Assembly (NCBI GenBank): GCA_902515745.1
Contig: CABXWB010000006.1
Coordinates: 25,737 to 89,736 of the forward strand
Source of the DNA: an uncultured Alphaproteobacteria bacterium
Lineage (GTDB): Bacteria; Pseudomonadota; Alphaproteobacteria; HIMB59; GCA-002718135
Length of the DNA stretch: 64,000 nt
Direction: 5' to 3'
Below, one piece after another: positions 1-8,328 of the stretch (positions are counted from its first letter, which is position 1; each line of letters opens with the position of its first letter). Below the pieces are notes generated by a model, which did no database searches, had not been told where the DNA came from, and worked only from the letters and a program-made list of their open reading frames with translations. Made by a program: the position numbers and the translations under genes.

Positions 1-770
1 GTTTTAATGTAAGTCAAAATATTATCTTGCCAAAATTTAAAAATTTATCAGAGGATGATATTAATTATAAAAATGGATCTGATTTAGTAACAGCAGCTGA
101 TATAGAAGCAGAAAAAGAATTAAAAAAAAATCTCTTAAAAATATTACCTACTTCAAATTTCGTAGGTGAAGAGGAATATTCTAGAAATGAAAATATATTA
201 AATCTTTATAAGGAAGATGCATATTGTTGGACTGTTGATCCAATAGATGGAACAACAAATTTTGCTAACGGTAGAGATAAATTTGCAATAATGATTGCTT
301 TAACTTTTAAAGAAAAAATTTTGCGTTCTTGGATATATAAGCCATTAGAAAAAATTATGTGCTCCGCTGTTGTAAATGAAGGTGCTTATATTAATAATAA
401 TAAAATTGTTACAAAAGCAAAAAATATAGTTGAAGAAACTATAGGATCAATAAGTACAAAGTATTGGGAGCCAGGATTTAAAGATAAGTTAAAGATGTTT
501 AAAAACATATTTAAAGAAGTTAACTCTTATAGATGCATTGGTTTTGAATATATAGATATAGGCATAGGGATTAGAAATTTTGCTATTTTATCAAAACTAT
601 CCCCCTGGGATCACATTCCGGGTATTCTTTTTGTAAGAGAAGCAGGTGGTGCAGATATAGATTTTGATAAAAATAAATATGACTTTACAAAAAAGAATAA
701 GAATTTAATTGTAAGTAATTCAGAAGAATTGAATTTAAAAATTTTAGAAAAATTAGGAGAATATTCATGA
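1..770 (+). CDS. Inositol monophosphatase family protein (5' truncated by window)
   Basis: Mg2+-dependent sugar/inositol phosphatase family (SuhB/HisN-like). Numbering from the first in-frame TTG (base 27), the metal motif GEEE is at 47-50, DPIDGTTN at 71-78 and WDHIPG at 194-199, which supply the catalytic carboxylates. The frame stays open to the left edge, and the residues before the TTG (ending SQNII, then LPKFKNL) fit the usual family N-terminus, so the true start lies outside the window and the TTG is internal. Substrate could be inositol phosphate, histidinol phosphate or PAP; the sequence does not decide. The next gene overlaps by ATGA, suggesting translational coupling. Confidence 0.88.
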   Translation, partial: FNVSQNIILPKFKNLSEDDINYKNGSDLVTAADIEAEKELKKNLLKILPTSNFVGEEEYSRNENILNLYKEDAYCWTVDPIDGTTNFANGRDKFAIMIALTFKEKILRSWIYKPLEKIMCSAVVNEGAYINNNKIVTKAKNIVEETIGSISTKYWEPGFKDKLKMFKNIFKEVNSYRCIGFEYIDIGIGIRNFAILSKLSPWDHIPGILFVREAGGADIDFDKNKYDFTKKNKNLIVSNSEELNLKILEKLGEYS

Positions 771-1639
771 GTATTAAAAATGTTTCTTTTATTGGCTTAG
801 GAGTAATGGGTTATCCAATGGCAGGTCATCTTCAAAACAAAGGTTATAATGTAACTGTGTATAATAGAACAACTGCTAAAGCAGAAAAATGGGTAGAAGA
901 ATATAAAGGTAGCATGGCTAAAACTCCTGGTGAAGCTTCTCAAAATTCTGAAATTGTTTTTATATGTGTTGGACGCGATGAAGATATTATTGAAGTTATG
1001 GAAGGTGAAGATGGAATTCTTTCAAAAGTAACTGAAGGATCAATAATTGTTGATCACACAACAGCTTCCGCAGAGATAGCAAGAAATTATTATCAAAAAC
1101 TTAAAGATATAAAATTGAGTTTTCTTGATGCTCCTGTATCCGGTGGTCAAGCAGGTGCAGAAAATGGCGTTCTTTCTATTATGATTGGCGGCGATGAAAT
1201 AGATTATAATACTGTTAAACCAGTTCTCACATCTTATGGCAAAGCGGTTGAACTTATAGGTCCATCTGGATCTGGCCAAATAGCTAAAATGATAAATCAA
1301 ATTTGCATTGCAGGATTAGTTCAAGGTTTATCTGAAGCAATGGCTTTTGGAAAAAAATCCAATGTAGACATGGAAAAGGTTCTTAGCGTAATATCCAAAG
1401 GCGCAGCTCAATCGTGGCAAATGGAAAATAGATATAGAACTATGCTTGAAGGAAAGTTTGATTATGGTTTTGCCGTAGATTGGATGCGTAAGGATTTATC
1501 AATTTGTTTTAATGAAGCTAATAAAAATGGTGCAAACCTTCCTATTACAAAAATAGTAGATAAATATTATGAAGAAGTCCAAAAAAATGGTGGTAATAGA
1601 TTTGACACGTCATCTTTAATGACGCTAGTTGATAAATAG
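767..1639 (+). CDS. NAD(P)-dependent 3-hydroxyisobutyrate dehydrogenase family oxidoreductase
   Basis: Beta-hydroxyacid dehydrogenase (3-hydroxyisobutyrate / tartronate semialdehyde reductase family), 290 aa, which is the normal length. The N-terminal Rossmann motif GLGVMG is at 10-15, the substrate-binding DAPVSGG at 121-127 and the catalytic Lys at 174 within GQIAKMINQ. It overlaps the preceding phosphatase by four bases, so the two are probably one operon. Exact substrate is not readable from sequence: 3-hydroxyisobutyrate, 2-hydroxy-3-oxopropionate and succinic semialdehyde reductases share this pattern. Confidence 0.9.
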   Translation: MSIKNVSFIGLGVMGYPMAGHLQNKGYNVTVYNRTTAKAEKWVEEYKGSMAKTPGEASQNSEIVFICVGRDEDIIEVMEGEDGILSKVTEGSIIVDHTTASAEIARNYYQKLKDIKLSFLDAPVSGGQAGAENGVLSIMIGGDEIDYNTVKPVLTSYGKAVELIGPSGSGQIAKMINQICIAGLVQGLSEAMAFGKKSNVDMEKVLSVISKGAAQSWQMENRYRTMLEGKFDYGFAVDWMRKDLSICFNEANKNGANLPITKIVDKYYEEVQKNGGNRFDTSSLMTLVDK

Positions 1640-2547
1640 TGGTTAATAAATATTTATTAGCTATTATTTTATTAATTACTTCTTCTTTTTTTTGGTCTGG
1701 AAATTTTTTTGCTGGTAAAATTGCATATAATACAGACTTGTCTCCGTTTAAATTAAGTTTTTTTCGATGGACTTTAGCTTTTATTATACTTTTACCTTTT
1801 ACATATAAGGAGATAAAAAAAAATTTAAAATATTATAAAGAAAATTTTTTATTAATTAGTTTGATTGCATTTCTTGGTGTAACTATCTTTAATTCTTTTA
1901 CTTATATATCTTTACAAACTACACTTGTAATTAATTCTGCTCTTATGAATTCTGTAACACCAGTTCTAATAATTGGTTTCTCATGGTTAATATTTAAAAC
2001 GAAAACAAGTTTACTCCAATTTATTGGAATATTTTTGTCTGTTATTGGTGCATTTTGTATTATTTTAAAAGGGAATTTAAATAATCTTTATTCTTTTCAA
2101 TTTACAAGTGGTGATATTTGGATGTTTATTGCTGCACTTTCATGGTGTGTATACTCAGTACTATTAAGAAAAATAGATAAAAATCTTTCTCAATTTGCAA
2201 CTTTAGAAGTGCTTATATTTATTGGTCTAATTTTCCTCATACCTCTATATTTAATAGAGTCTTCAAATTCTACTTTCACTCCTGATAATAGTACTGATTA
2301 CTTAATAATTATTTATGTAGCCATATTTGCAAGTATTGTTTCTTTTTTTTCTTGGAATATGGGAGTCTCAATTATAGGCGCTAACAGAGCTGGATTATTT
2401 TTACACTTAATACCTGTATTTAGTTCAATTTGGGCAATTAGTTTTTTAGGAGAACAATTTGCTTTATTTCATTTAATTGGAACTATATTTATATTATTGG
2501 GAATAATACTCTCAAACTTAAATTTAAAATATGTCAAAGATAATTAA
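1639..2547 (+). CDS. DMT superfamily (EamA) transporter
   Basis: About ten hydrophobic helices in 302 residues, arranged as two EamA repeats typical of drug/metabolite transporters of the inner membrane. The GTG start shares its first G with the TAG stop of the upstream dehydrogenase, and the 3' end overlaps msrB by 17 bases, so it sits in one tightly packed transcript. Members export amino acids, metabolites or drugs; the substrate cannot be inferred. Confidence 0.88.
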   Translation: MVNKYLLAIILLITSSFFWSGNFFAGKIAYNTDLSPFKLSFFRWTLAFIILLPFTYKEIKKNLKYYKENFLLISLIAFLGVTIFNSFTYISLQTTLVINSALMNSVTPVLIIGFSWLIFKTKTSLLQFIGIFLSVIGAFCIILKGNLNNLYSFQFTSGDIWMFIAALSWCVYSVLLRKIDKNLSQFATLEVLIFIGLIFLIPLYLIESSNSTFTPDNSTDYLIIIYVAIFASIVSFFSWNMGVSIIGANRAGLFLHLIPVFSSIWAISFLGEQFALFHLIGTIFILLGIILSNLNLKYVKDN

Positions 2548-2926
2548 AACAGATCAAGAATGGAAATCTCTGCTCACAGAGGACGAGTATTATGTAACAA
2601 GGCAAAAGGGAACAGAACCCCCATTCTCAGGTAAAAATTTTGAAATTACTAATGGTGGTATCTTTAAATGTAAATGCTGTGGCAATGAATTATTTAATAG
2701 TTCAACAAAATATGATTCATATTGTGGTTGGCCAAGTTTTTTTGAACAAATATCACCTGAAGCAATTAAAACAGAGATTGATAGATCCCATGGAATGGTT
2801 CGTATTGAAATTATGTGTGCAAAATGTGATGCACATTTAGGTCATGTTTTTGATGATGGTCCTGAGCCAACAGGTAAAAGATATTGTGTAAATTCTCTTT
2901 CTATTAATTACGAAGAGTTTGAATAA
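2531..2926 (+). CDS. msrB: Peptide-methionine (R)-S-oxide reductase MsrB
   Basis: Reduces methionine-R-sulfoxide in proteins. All hallmarks are present in 131 aa: structural zinc pairs Cys47/Cys50 and Cys96/Cys99, catalytic Cys119 in RYCVNSLSI, a resolving-type Cys65 before GWPSF, and the HGMVRIEI and GHVFDDGP motifs. It overlaps the transporter before it and the MFS gene after it, so it is translated within the operon. No MsrA is in the window. Confidence 0.96.
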   Translation: MSKIIKTDQEWKSLLTEDEYYVTRQKGTEPPFSGKNFEITNGGIFKCKCCGNELFNSSTKYDSYCGWPSFFEQISPEAIKTEIDRSHGMVRIEIMCAKCDAHLGHVFDDGPEPTGKRYCVNSLSINYEEFE

Positions 2927-4097
2927 TACTTTTTATACACTCCTATTTTCATCAATAGGCCATGCATTAATGCACATGTTTGCTGCATTTTATTTTGTAA
3001 TTGTATTGACTATAGAAAAAGAATGGAATGTTTCTTATGATCAATTAATTAGATTATGGTCTCTTGGAGCTTTACTGATTGGTTTAGGGGCAATTCCTTT
3101 TGGGTGGTTAAGTGACAAGTGGTCTCGCTCAGGAACAATGACAATTATGTTTATTGGAATGGGATTAGCTTCCATATTGTGTGGCTTTAGTACATCAATT
3201 TCTTTTTTATTTTTTTCATTATCGCTACTTGGATTTTTTTGTTCAATTTATCACCCTGTAGGTATTCCTTGGGTAATTCATGCAGCAAACAAACAAGGAA
3301 GAGCTCTTGGTTTAAATGGTATTTTTGGTGGAGTAGGGATTGGGTCTGGAGCATTTGTTGCTGGTACTCTAACAGAATTATTAAATTGGCAACTAGCTTT
3401 TATATTACCTGGTTTAATTTCGATAATATTTGGATTTATTCTGATATACTTAATCTTAATTGACAAAATATCTTACAAAAATTATTTTATTAAAAATGAT
3501 GATCAAGATCATTCGCGTAACGAAATGATTTTAATTTCCTTAATAATGCTTTTATCAATGTTTGCACTTGGATTATCATTTCACAATACACAAACAGCCT
3601 TACCTAAAGTTTTTGAGATAAGAATTGGTAACACAAACTCAATTCAAATTGGATTTATGATAGCAATTATCTATTTTATTTCAGGCGCTACAACATTTAT
3701 TGGCGGTCTTCTTGCTGATCGATTTAATTTAAAAGCCATTTACTTAATTGGAATATTTCTCCAGTTTCCTTCCTACTTAGGTATAGCTTATATATCTGGC
3801 TATTCATTAGTAGTTTTATGTATTCTAGCTGCTATATTTAATGCCAGTATTCTACCAACAGAAAATCTACTTCTTGGAAGATTTACACCTCAAAAGTATC
3901 ATGGTGTTGTATATGGAATTAAATTTATTTTAGCTTTTGGTTCAGGACCAATTTCAGTATTCTTAATTTCAGAAATATATTCTATTACATTGGAATTTAC
4001 ATATTTATTTTTAATTAATGCAATAATGATGGCTATTGTATCAATAGTTATTTTATTTTTACCATTCCAATCTAATAGAAATGTAGTAAAAATTTAA
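2919..4097 (+). CDS. MFS transporter
   Basis: Major facilitator with about 12 transmembrane helices in 392 residues. The conserved loop 2-3 motif is visible as GWLSDKWSR and a related GGLLADRF follows in the second half. The TTG start overlaps the end of msrB by eight bases. It resembles the FSR/YNFM-like single-polypeptide facilitators, but the cargo is unknown. It is followed by a 49-base gap without an obvious terminator before the aldehyde dehydrogenase. Confidence 0.88.
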   Translation: MNNTFYTLLFSSIGHALMHMFAAFYFVIVLTIEKEWNVSYDQLIRLWSLGALLIGLGAIPFGWLSDKWSRSGTMTIMFIGMGLASILCGFSTSISFLFFSLSLLGFFCSIYHPVGIPWVIHAANKQGRALGLNGIFGGVGIGSGAFVAGTLTELLNWQLAFILPGLISIIFGFILIYLILIDKISYKNYFIKNDDQDHSRNEMILISLIMLLSMFALGLSFHNTQTALPKVFEIRIGNTNSIQIGFMIAIIYFISGATTFIGGLLADRFNLKAIYLIGIFLQFPSYLGIAYISGYSLVVLCILAAIFNASILPTENLLLGRFTPQKYHGVVYGIKFILAFGSGPISVFLISEIYSITLEFTYLFLINAIMMAIVSIVILFLPFQSNRNVVKI

Positions 4098-4146
4098 ATA
4101 ATCACAAATAAGTTGACCAATGAAAATTTTTAAGTTTTAATAAATT

Positions 4147-5619
4147 ATGTCTGAAATTCAAACATACAAATTTTATGCAGGAAATAGATGGCATGAACCT
4201 TCTGCTGAAAAATATTTTGAAAGTGAGGATCCATCTATAGGAAAAGTATGGGCAAAGGTCCCTGATTGTAATGAAAAAGATATTAATCTTGCAGTATCAT
4301 CTGCTAAACAGGCTTATTATGAAGGTCCTTATGGTAAAATGCATCCAGCAGAAAGAGGGAGAACATTAACTAGAATTGGAGATATTATTGCTAAAAATGC
4401 TGAACATATTGGGCAAATAGAAACTAAAGACAACGGCAAACTTCCAAAAAATATCACTCCTTCTTTAACCAGCTGGCAGACTGAGAGTTTTTATTATTAT
4501 GCAGGCATGTGTGACAAGTATGAAGGTAGATTGATACCTTCAGAGGTTCCAAATATGCACAATTACTTAAAATGGGAACCGTTTGGAGTTGTTGCACTCA
4601 TTCTTCCTTGGAACTCACCAATTGGAACATTAATCTGGAAATTAGCTCCAGCAATAGCAGCTGGAAATACAGTTGTAATTAAACCCTCAGAAAGAGCATC
4701 GTGCTCTTCATTAGAGTTAATGAAAATTTTAGAAGAAGCCGATCTACCAGAAGGATTGATTAATGTTGTTACTGGTTTTGGTCCTACTACTGGCGCACCT
4801 CTTATTGAACACCAAGATGTTAGAATGATAAGTTTTACAGGTGGAACAAAAGGGGGGAGTGCAGCTAGTTTAAGTGCATCCAAAAATGTTAAACCTATTA
4901 TTATGGAACTAGGAGGAAAATCACCACAAATTATATTTAAAGATGCTGATTTAACTTTATCAGTTAATGGAGTTGCATCAGGAATCTTTCCAGTTTCAGG
5001 TCATAGCTGTATTTCAGGATCAAGAATATTAGTACATAAAGATATAAAAGATAAATTTACTCATAATTTATTAGAAATTGTTAAAAAGGCTAAAGTTGGT
5101 CACCCAAATGATACAGAAACACAAATAGGACCGATAGCAAATAAAGAGCAATATGATTTTATTTTATCTAAAATAGAATCTGCTGAAAAAAGAGGTTTAA
5201 AATTATTAATTGATGGAAGAAGAGAACAAAAATCTGAAGGGTATTATATTGGACCAACTATTTTTGATAATGTTCCAAATGAAGATGATTTAGCTCAAAA
5301 TGAAGTATTTGGTCCTGTAGCCTCAATACAAACTTGGGAGGATGAAGATGAAGTAATTAAAATTGCAAACGATACTATTTATGGACTTGCAGCAGGTATT
5401 TGGACTAAGGATACTAATAAAGCTATACGTTTAGCAGATAAGATAGAGGCTGGAACTGTTTATATAAATAATTATTTTAATGCTTCTACTCAATCTCCAG
5501 TTGGAGGTTTCAAGCAATCAGGATACGGTCGAGAAAATGGATGGGAGGGAATGCAAAGTTACATGCAGACTAAATCTACTTGGCTAGATACCAATCCATA
5601 TCAACCAAACCCATTTTAA
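4147..5619 (+). CDS. NAD(P)-dependent aldehyde dehydrogenase
   Basis: ALDH superfamily, 490 aa, normal length. Catalytic Cys288 lies in GHSCISGSR, the general base Glu254 in MELGGKSP, and the cofactor stretch LPWNSPIGT with the Rossmann FTGGT motif is intact. It oxidises an aldehyde to the carboxylate. It faces the minus-strand cluster with a seven-base gap between stop codons. That position, near an FMN 2-hydroxyacid dehydrogenase and a ThDP decarboxylase-like enzyme, makes it a candidate for the last step of a mandelate-type route, but its substrate is not established. Confidence 0.93.
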   Translation: MSEIQTYKFYAGNRWHEPSAEKYFESEDPSIGKVWAKVPDCNEKDINLAVSSAKQAYYEGPYGKMHPAERGRTLTRIGDIIAKNAEHIGQIETKDNGKLPKNITPSLTSWQTESFYYYAGMCDKYEGRLIPSEVPNMHNYLKWEPFGVVALILPWNSPIGTLIWKLAPAIAAGNTVVIKPSERASCSSLELMKILEEADLPEGLINVVTGFGPTTGAPLIEHQDVRMISFTGGTKGGSAASLSASKNVKPIIMELGGKSPQIIFKDADLTLSVNGVASGIFPVSGHSCISGSRILVHKDIKDKFTHNLLEIVKKAKVGHPNDTETQIGPIANKEQYDFILSKIESAEKRGLKLLIDGRREQKSEGYYIGPTIFDNVPNEDDLAQNEVFGPVASIQTWEDEDEVIKIANDTIYGLAAGIWTKDTNKAIRLADKIEAGTVYINNYFNASTQSPVGGFKQSGYGRENGWEGMQSYMQTKSTWLDTNPYQPNPF

Positions 5620-5626
5620 AAAGCAA

Positions 5627-6418
5627 TTATTCTTTCCAGTTTGGTTCTCTTTTTTCTAAAAAAGCTTCAATGCCTTCCTTGGAGTCATCATGTAACATAT
5701 TTTCCGTCATTACCTTTGAAGTAAATGTATAGGCGTCTTCTAAATTCATATCTTTTTGTTTGTAAAATGCTTCTTTACCAATTTTAATAGTATTAAAAGA
5801 TTTAGAAGATATTTTTTTAGCAATTTGAAATACATTTTCTTTTAAAATATCTTCTTCAAAGACATCATTTATTAAACCAATCCTTAATGCTTTATTTGCA
5901 TCTATAAGATCTCCAGTGAGAAGCATTTCCATTGCTTGTTTTTTACCCACAGTTCTTGATAATGGAACCATTGGTGTAGAACAAAATAATCCAATATTAA
6001 CACCAGGAGTTGCATATTTTGCTCTGCTACTTGAGTAAGCTAAATCACAGCTAGAAATTAACTGACAGCCTGCTGCAGTAGCAATACCATCAACCATAGC
6101 TATAACTGGTTTATTATTTTTATTAATTTTCAGCATAAGTTGAGAGCACATTTGAAATATTTTTTTAAAATAGCTTTCACCTTTGTCATTTTGCAATCTT
6201 TGTGAATTTAAATCTTTTAAATTATGTCCTGCACAAAAAATATTACCTTTTGATGATAAAATAATTACTTTTACATCATTATCTTTATCAGCAATATCTA
6301 GTGCTGATGTTAATTCATTGATCATGTTTTCAGTTAAAGTATTTTGGTTTTTCAGGTCATTAAGAATAATATTAAAAATATTATTATTTTTTTTGGTTAA
6401 TATTAGATTAAAATTCAT
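5627..6418 (-). CDS. Enoyl-CoA hydratase/isomerase family protein, ECHDC3-like
   Basis: Crotonase fold, 263 aa. The oxyanion-hole motifs are GHNLKDL in the first half and IATAAGCQLISSCDLA in the middle, followed by the ATPGVNIGLFCSTP stretch and the C-terminal KREPNW that I associate with the ECHDC3 subgroup, whose reaction is poorly defined. It is the last gene of a tight minus-strand run and directly abuts osmC (no intergenic base). A role as a hydratase in degrading a product of the upstream demethylation genes is possible (DmdD is also a crotonase), but this is inference. Confidence 0.88.
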   Translation of the reverse strand: MNFNLILTKKNNNIFNIILNDLKNQNTLTENMINELTSALDIADKDNDVKVIILSSKGNIFCAGHNLKDLNSQRLQNDKGESYFKKIFQMCSQLMLKINKNNKPVIAMVDGIATAAGCQLISSCDLAYSSSRAKYATPGVNIGLFCSTPMVPLSRTVGKKQAMEMLLTGDLIDANKALRIGLINDVFEEDILKENVFQIAKKISSKSFNTIKIGKEAFYKQKDMNLEDAYTFTSKVMTENMLHDDSKEGIEAFLEKREPNWKE

Positions 6419-6865
6419 TTAATTGATTTGAATTTCAACATCTTTAGAAAGTGAATTAGCAATAAAACAATACTTATGTGATCTCTCTTTCATCTTTTTC
6501 ATTTCTTCATCAGAAATATTAAAATTATCTTCAAATACTATAGCTGGATTTAGCTCTATTTTGTTGACGTACATTCTTCCCTCTGCATTTTTTCCTAAAT
6601 AAGAAATTGCTTTATCTTTATAATTAATAACTGGCCATTTCATTTTTGCAGCTAAAGCTAAGAATGTCATCATAAAACAACTACTTACAGCTGCAGCTAG
6701 TTTTTGCTCTGGATTAATATTAGTTTCGCTTCCTCCATAATCTGGAGATGATCCCGCATCAATAGATACATTTTCGTTAAGCATTACTGTGTGATCAGTC
6801 AAGTATTTTCCAAATTCGAGTTTTTGATCTCCTAATTCCCACTTTAATTTGATTGAATGACTCAT
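6419..6865 (-). CDS. OsmC/Ohr family protein
   Basis: OsmC-type thiol peroxidase-like protein, 148 aa. The two family cysteines are present: Cys63 in SSCFMMTFLALA and Cys133 in HKYCFIANS, the peroxidatic and resolving positions. Family members detoxify organic hydroperoxides in the cytosol. It lies one base after the DmdA-like gene and abuts the ECHDC3-like gene, so it is co-transcribed with the demethylase cluster. A flavin oxidase in the same operon could produce peroxide, which would explain its presence; that link is inference. Confidence 0.88.
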   Translation of the reverse strand: MSHSIKLKWELGDQKLEFGKYLTDHTVMLNENVSIDAGSSPDYGGSETNINPEQKLAAAVSSCFMMTFLALAAKMKWPVINYKDKAISYLGKNAEGRMYVNKIELNPAIVFEDNFNISDEEMKKMKERSHKYCFIANSLSKDVEIQIN

Positions 6866-6866
6866 T

Positions 6867-7988
6867 TTAAGAATAATTAAAAGGTAGTGAGCACACTTTA
6901 CCTTTTCTCTCGATATTGTCTGGTGTTAATACGATAACATCCTGCCCATCATTCCAATAATCTCTATCAACCATTGATAGCCCAATATTGGTTTTTAAAA
7001 ATGGTGAATAAATACCAGAGGTGATATTACCAATTTGAAATCTATTTTTTGAGTATACAGGAAAAGGTATTGTACACGAAGGAGTCGGCGACCCATCAAA
7101 AGTAATTCCTTTTATTTTTTTTTCTATTCCATTTTTTAATATTTTTTTTAGTGCATTTTTTCCAATGAAATCATGCGATAAATTGTTACAATAATCATCA
7201 AATCCACATTCAATTGGATTATTTTCTAAAGTAAATTCATTACCATAGGATAATAAACCACCTTCTATTCTATCAATTAAATTTGGACATCCAGGTGAAA
7301 TATTAAAATCTTTTCCTGCTTCCCAAATAGTTTCCCAAAGTTTTTTTCCTAAACTAAAACCTTTAAGGTAAATCTCAAAACCATCTTGTTTGCTATATCC
7401 TGATCTTGCAATTATCTGTTTTGTTCTTTCAAATTCAAAAAAAGAAAAATGAAAGAATTTTAATTTTTTAATTTTTTCTCCAAATATTGATGACATTAAT
7501 TTTTCAGATTTTGGACCTTGAATTGCTAAGGGATAAATATCTGGCTCTATAATATCAACTTTAAAATTTCTTCCTACAGCCAATCCTTTTGCCCAAAGAA
7601 GAACATCTGAATCTGCAACTGATAGCCAATATTTATTTTCACTTAATTTTAAAAGTACAGGATCATTTATCATCCCTGCATTTTCATCAATCATTGGATA
7701 ATAGTAACATTTACCAATAGGCATATCTTTTATAGACCTTGGAGACATGAGTTGTATTAATTCTGTAGCATCTTCTCCTATTATTTGAACCTGTCGTTGA
7801 CATGAAACATCCCAAATTTGAGTATTTTTAGATAAGTGCCAATAATCTTCTTCAACTGTTGCTTTATATGATTTTGGAAGAAGCATATGATTAACTACAG
7901 TAAAACCACTTACACCAGCCTCAATTACTTTCTCTGTATAGGGAGTCCTCCTAATACGTCTAGACATGTTTAATCCTGAATTACTCAT
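6867..7988 (-). CDS. DmdA-like aminomethyltransferase-family demethylase (dimethylsulfoniopropionate demethylase-like)
   Basis: GcvT-fold, tetrahydrofolate-dependent methyl transferase of about 373 aa. It follows characterised DmdA very closely along its length: RRIRRTPYT near the start, NHMLLP, EEDYWHL, PMIDENAGMINDPVLLKLS, SPLAIQGPK-like PLAIQGPKSE, ARSGYSKQDGFEIY (Glu205, Tyr207) and GCPNLIDRIEGGLLSYGNEFT. DmdA moves a methyl from DMSP to THF. One recalled DmdA position, Tyr in TVYNHMLLP, is Val here, so a different onium substrate is possible. The start chosen is the ATG one base after the upstream stop; a longer ATG at 8018 would overlap the neighbour. Many non-DMSP relatives exist, so the symbol is withheld. 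Confidence 0.85.
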   Translation of the reverse strand: MSNSGLNMSRRIRRTPYTEKVIEAGVSGFTVVNHMLLPKSYKATVEEDYWHLSKNTQIWDVSCQRQVQIIGEDATELIQLMSPRSIKDMPIGKCYYYPMIDENAGMINDPVLLKLSENKYWLSVADSDVLLWAKGLAVGRNFKVDIIEPDIYPLAIQGPKSEKLMSSIFGEKIKKLKFFHFSFFEFERTKQIIARSGYSKQDGFEIYLKGFSLGKKLWETIWEAGKDFNISPGCPNLIDRIEGGLLSYGNEFTLENNPIECGFDDYCNNLSHDFIGKNALKKILKNGIEKKIKGITFDGSPTPSCTIPFPVYSKNRFQIGNITSGIYSPFLKTNIGLSMVDRDYWNDGQDVIVLTPDNIERKGKVCSLPFNYS

Positions 7989-7989
7989 T

Positions 7990-8325
7990 TTATTTAGACC
8001 ACCATATTGAGTATCCATTTGGAGAAATAATTAAAGGTATGTGATATTTTTTAAGAGGATCTTTCATTTTAAATTTAACACTGATTGAATTAATTATTTC
8101 ACTAGTATTTCTAAAATATTTACCAGAATTAATTATCATTTCATAATCACTTTCACAATCTTCTTTCGTTAATTCAAATTCTTTAAGCATTCTTCCAGAA
8201 CTATCTGTTTTATCTTCTAGAAATACGACTTTGTTATTATTATTTACTTTATAAATAACAATTTCTACATCACTTGCATGCGTACCATCTATTGAGTTTA
8301 GTAAATGTGTTGAAAAAATTGCCAT
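7990..8325 (-). CDS. Hydroxyisourate hydrolase / transthyretin-like protein with altered C-terminus
   Basis: Transthyretin-like fold, 111 aa, matching 5-hydroxyisourate hydrolase (UraH): the N-terminal STHLL with His7, Arg45 in SSGRM, Phe/Tyr of SGKYF, and YHIPLIISPNGYS with His95. In true HIU hydrolases the protein ends in the tetrapeptide YRGS, which closes the active site. Here it ends in IWWSK, so that motif is lost while the other catalytic positions remain. No other purine-breakdown gene is nearby; instead it is wedged, with 1-3 base gaps, between a ThDP enzyme and a DmdA-like demethylase. A hydrolase acting on another ring or amide substrate is possible. Confidence 0.8.
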   Translation of the reverse strand: MAIFSTHLLNSIDGTHASDVEIVIYKVNNNNKVVFLEDKTDSSGRMLKEFELTKEDCESDYEMIINSGKYFRNTSEIINSISVKFKMKDPLKKYHIPLIISPNGYSIWWSK

Positions 8326-8328
8326 AAC

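Noticed and set aside
27..29. TTG at the left end as the true start of the phosphatase gene
   Set aside because: The frame is open to the edge and the family N-terminus continues upstream, so the TTG is internal.
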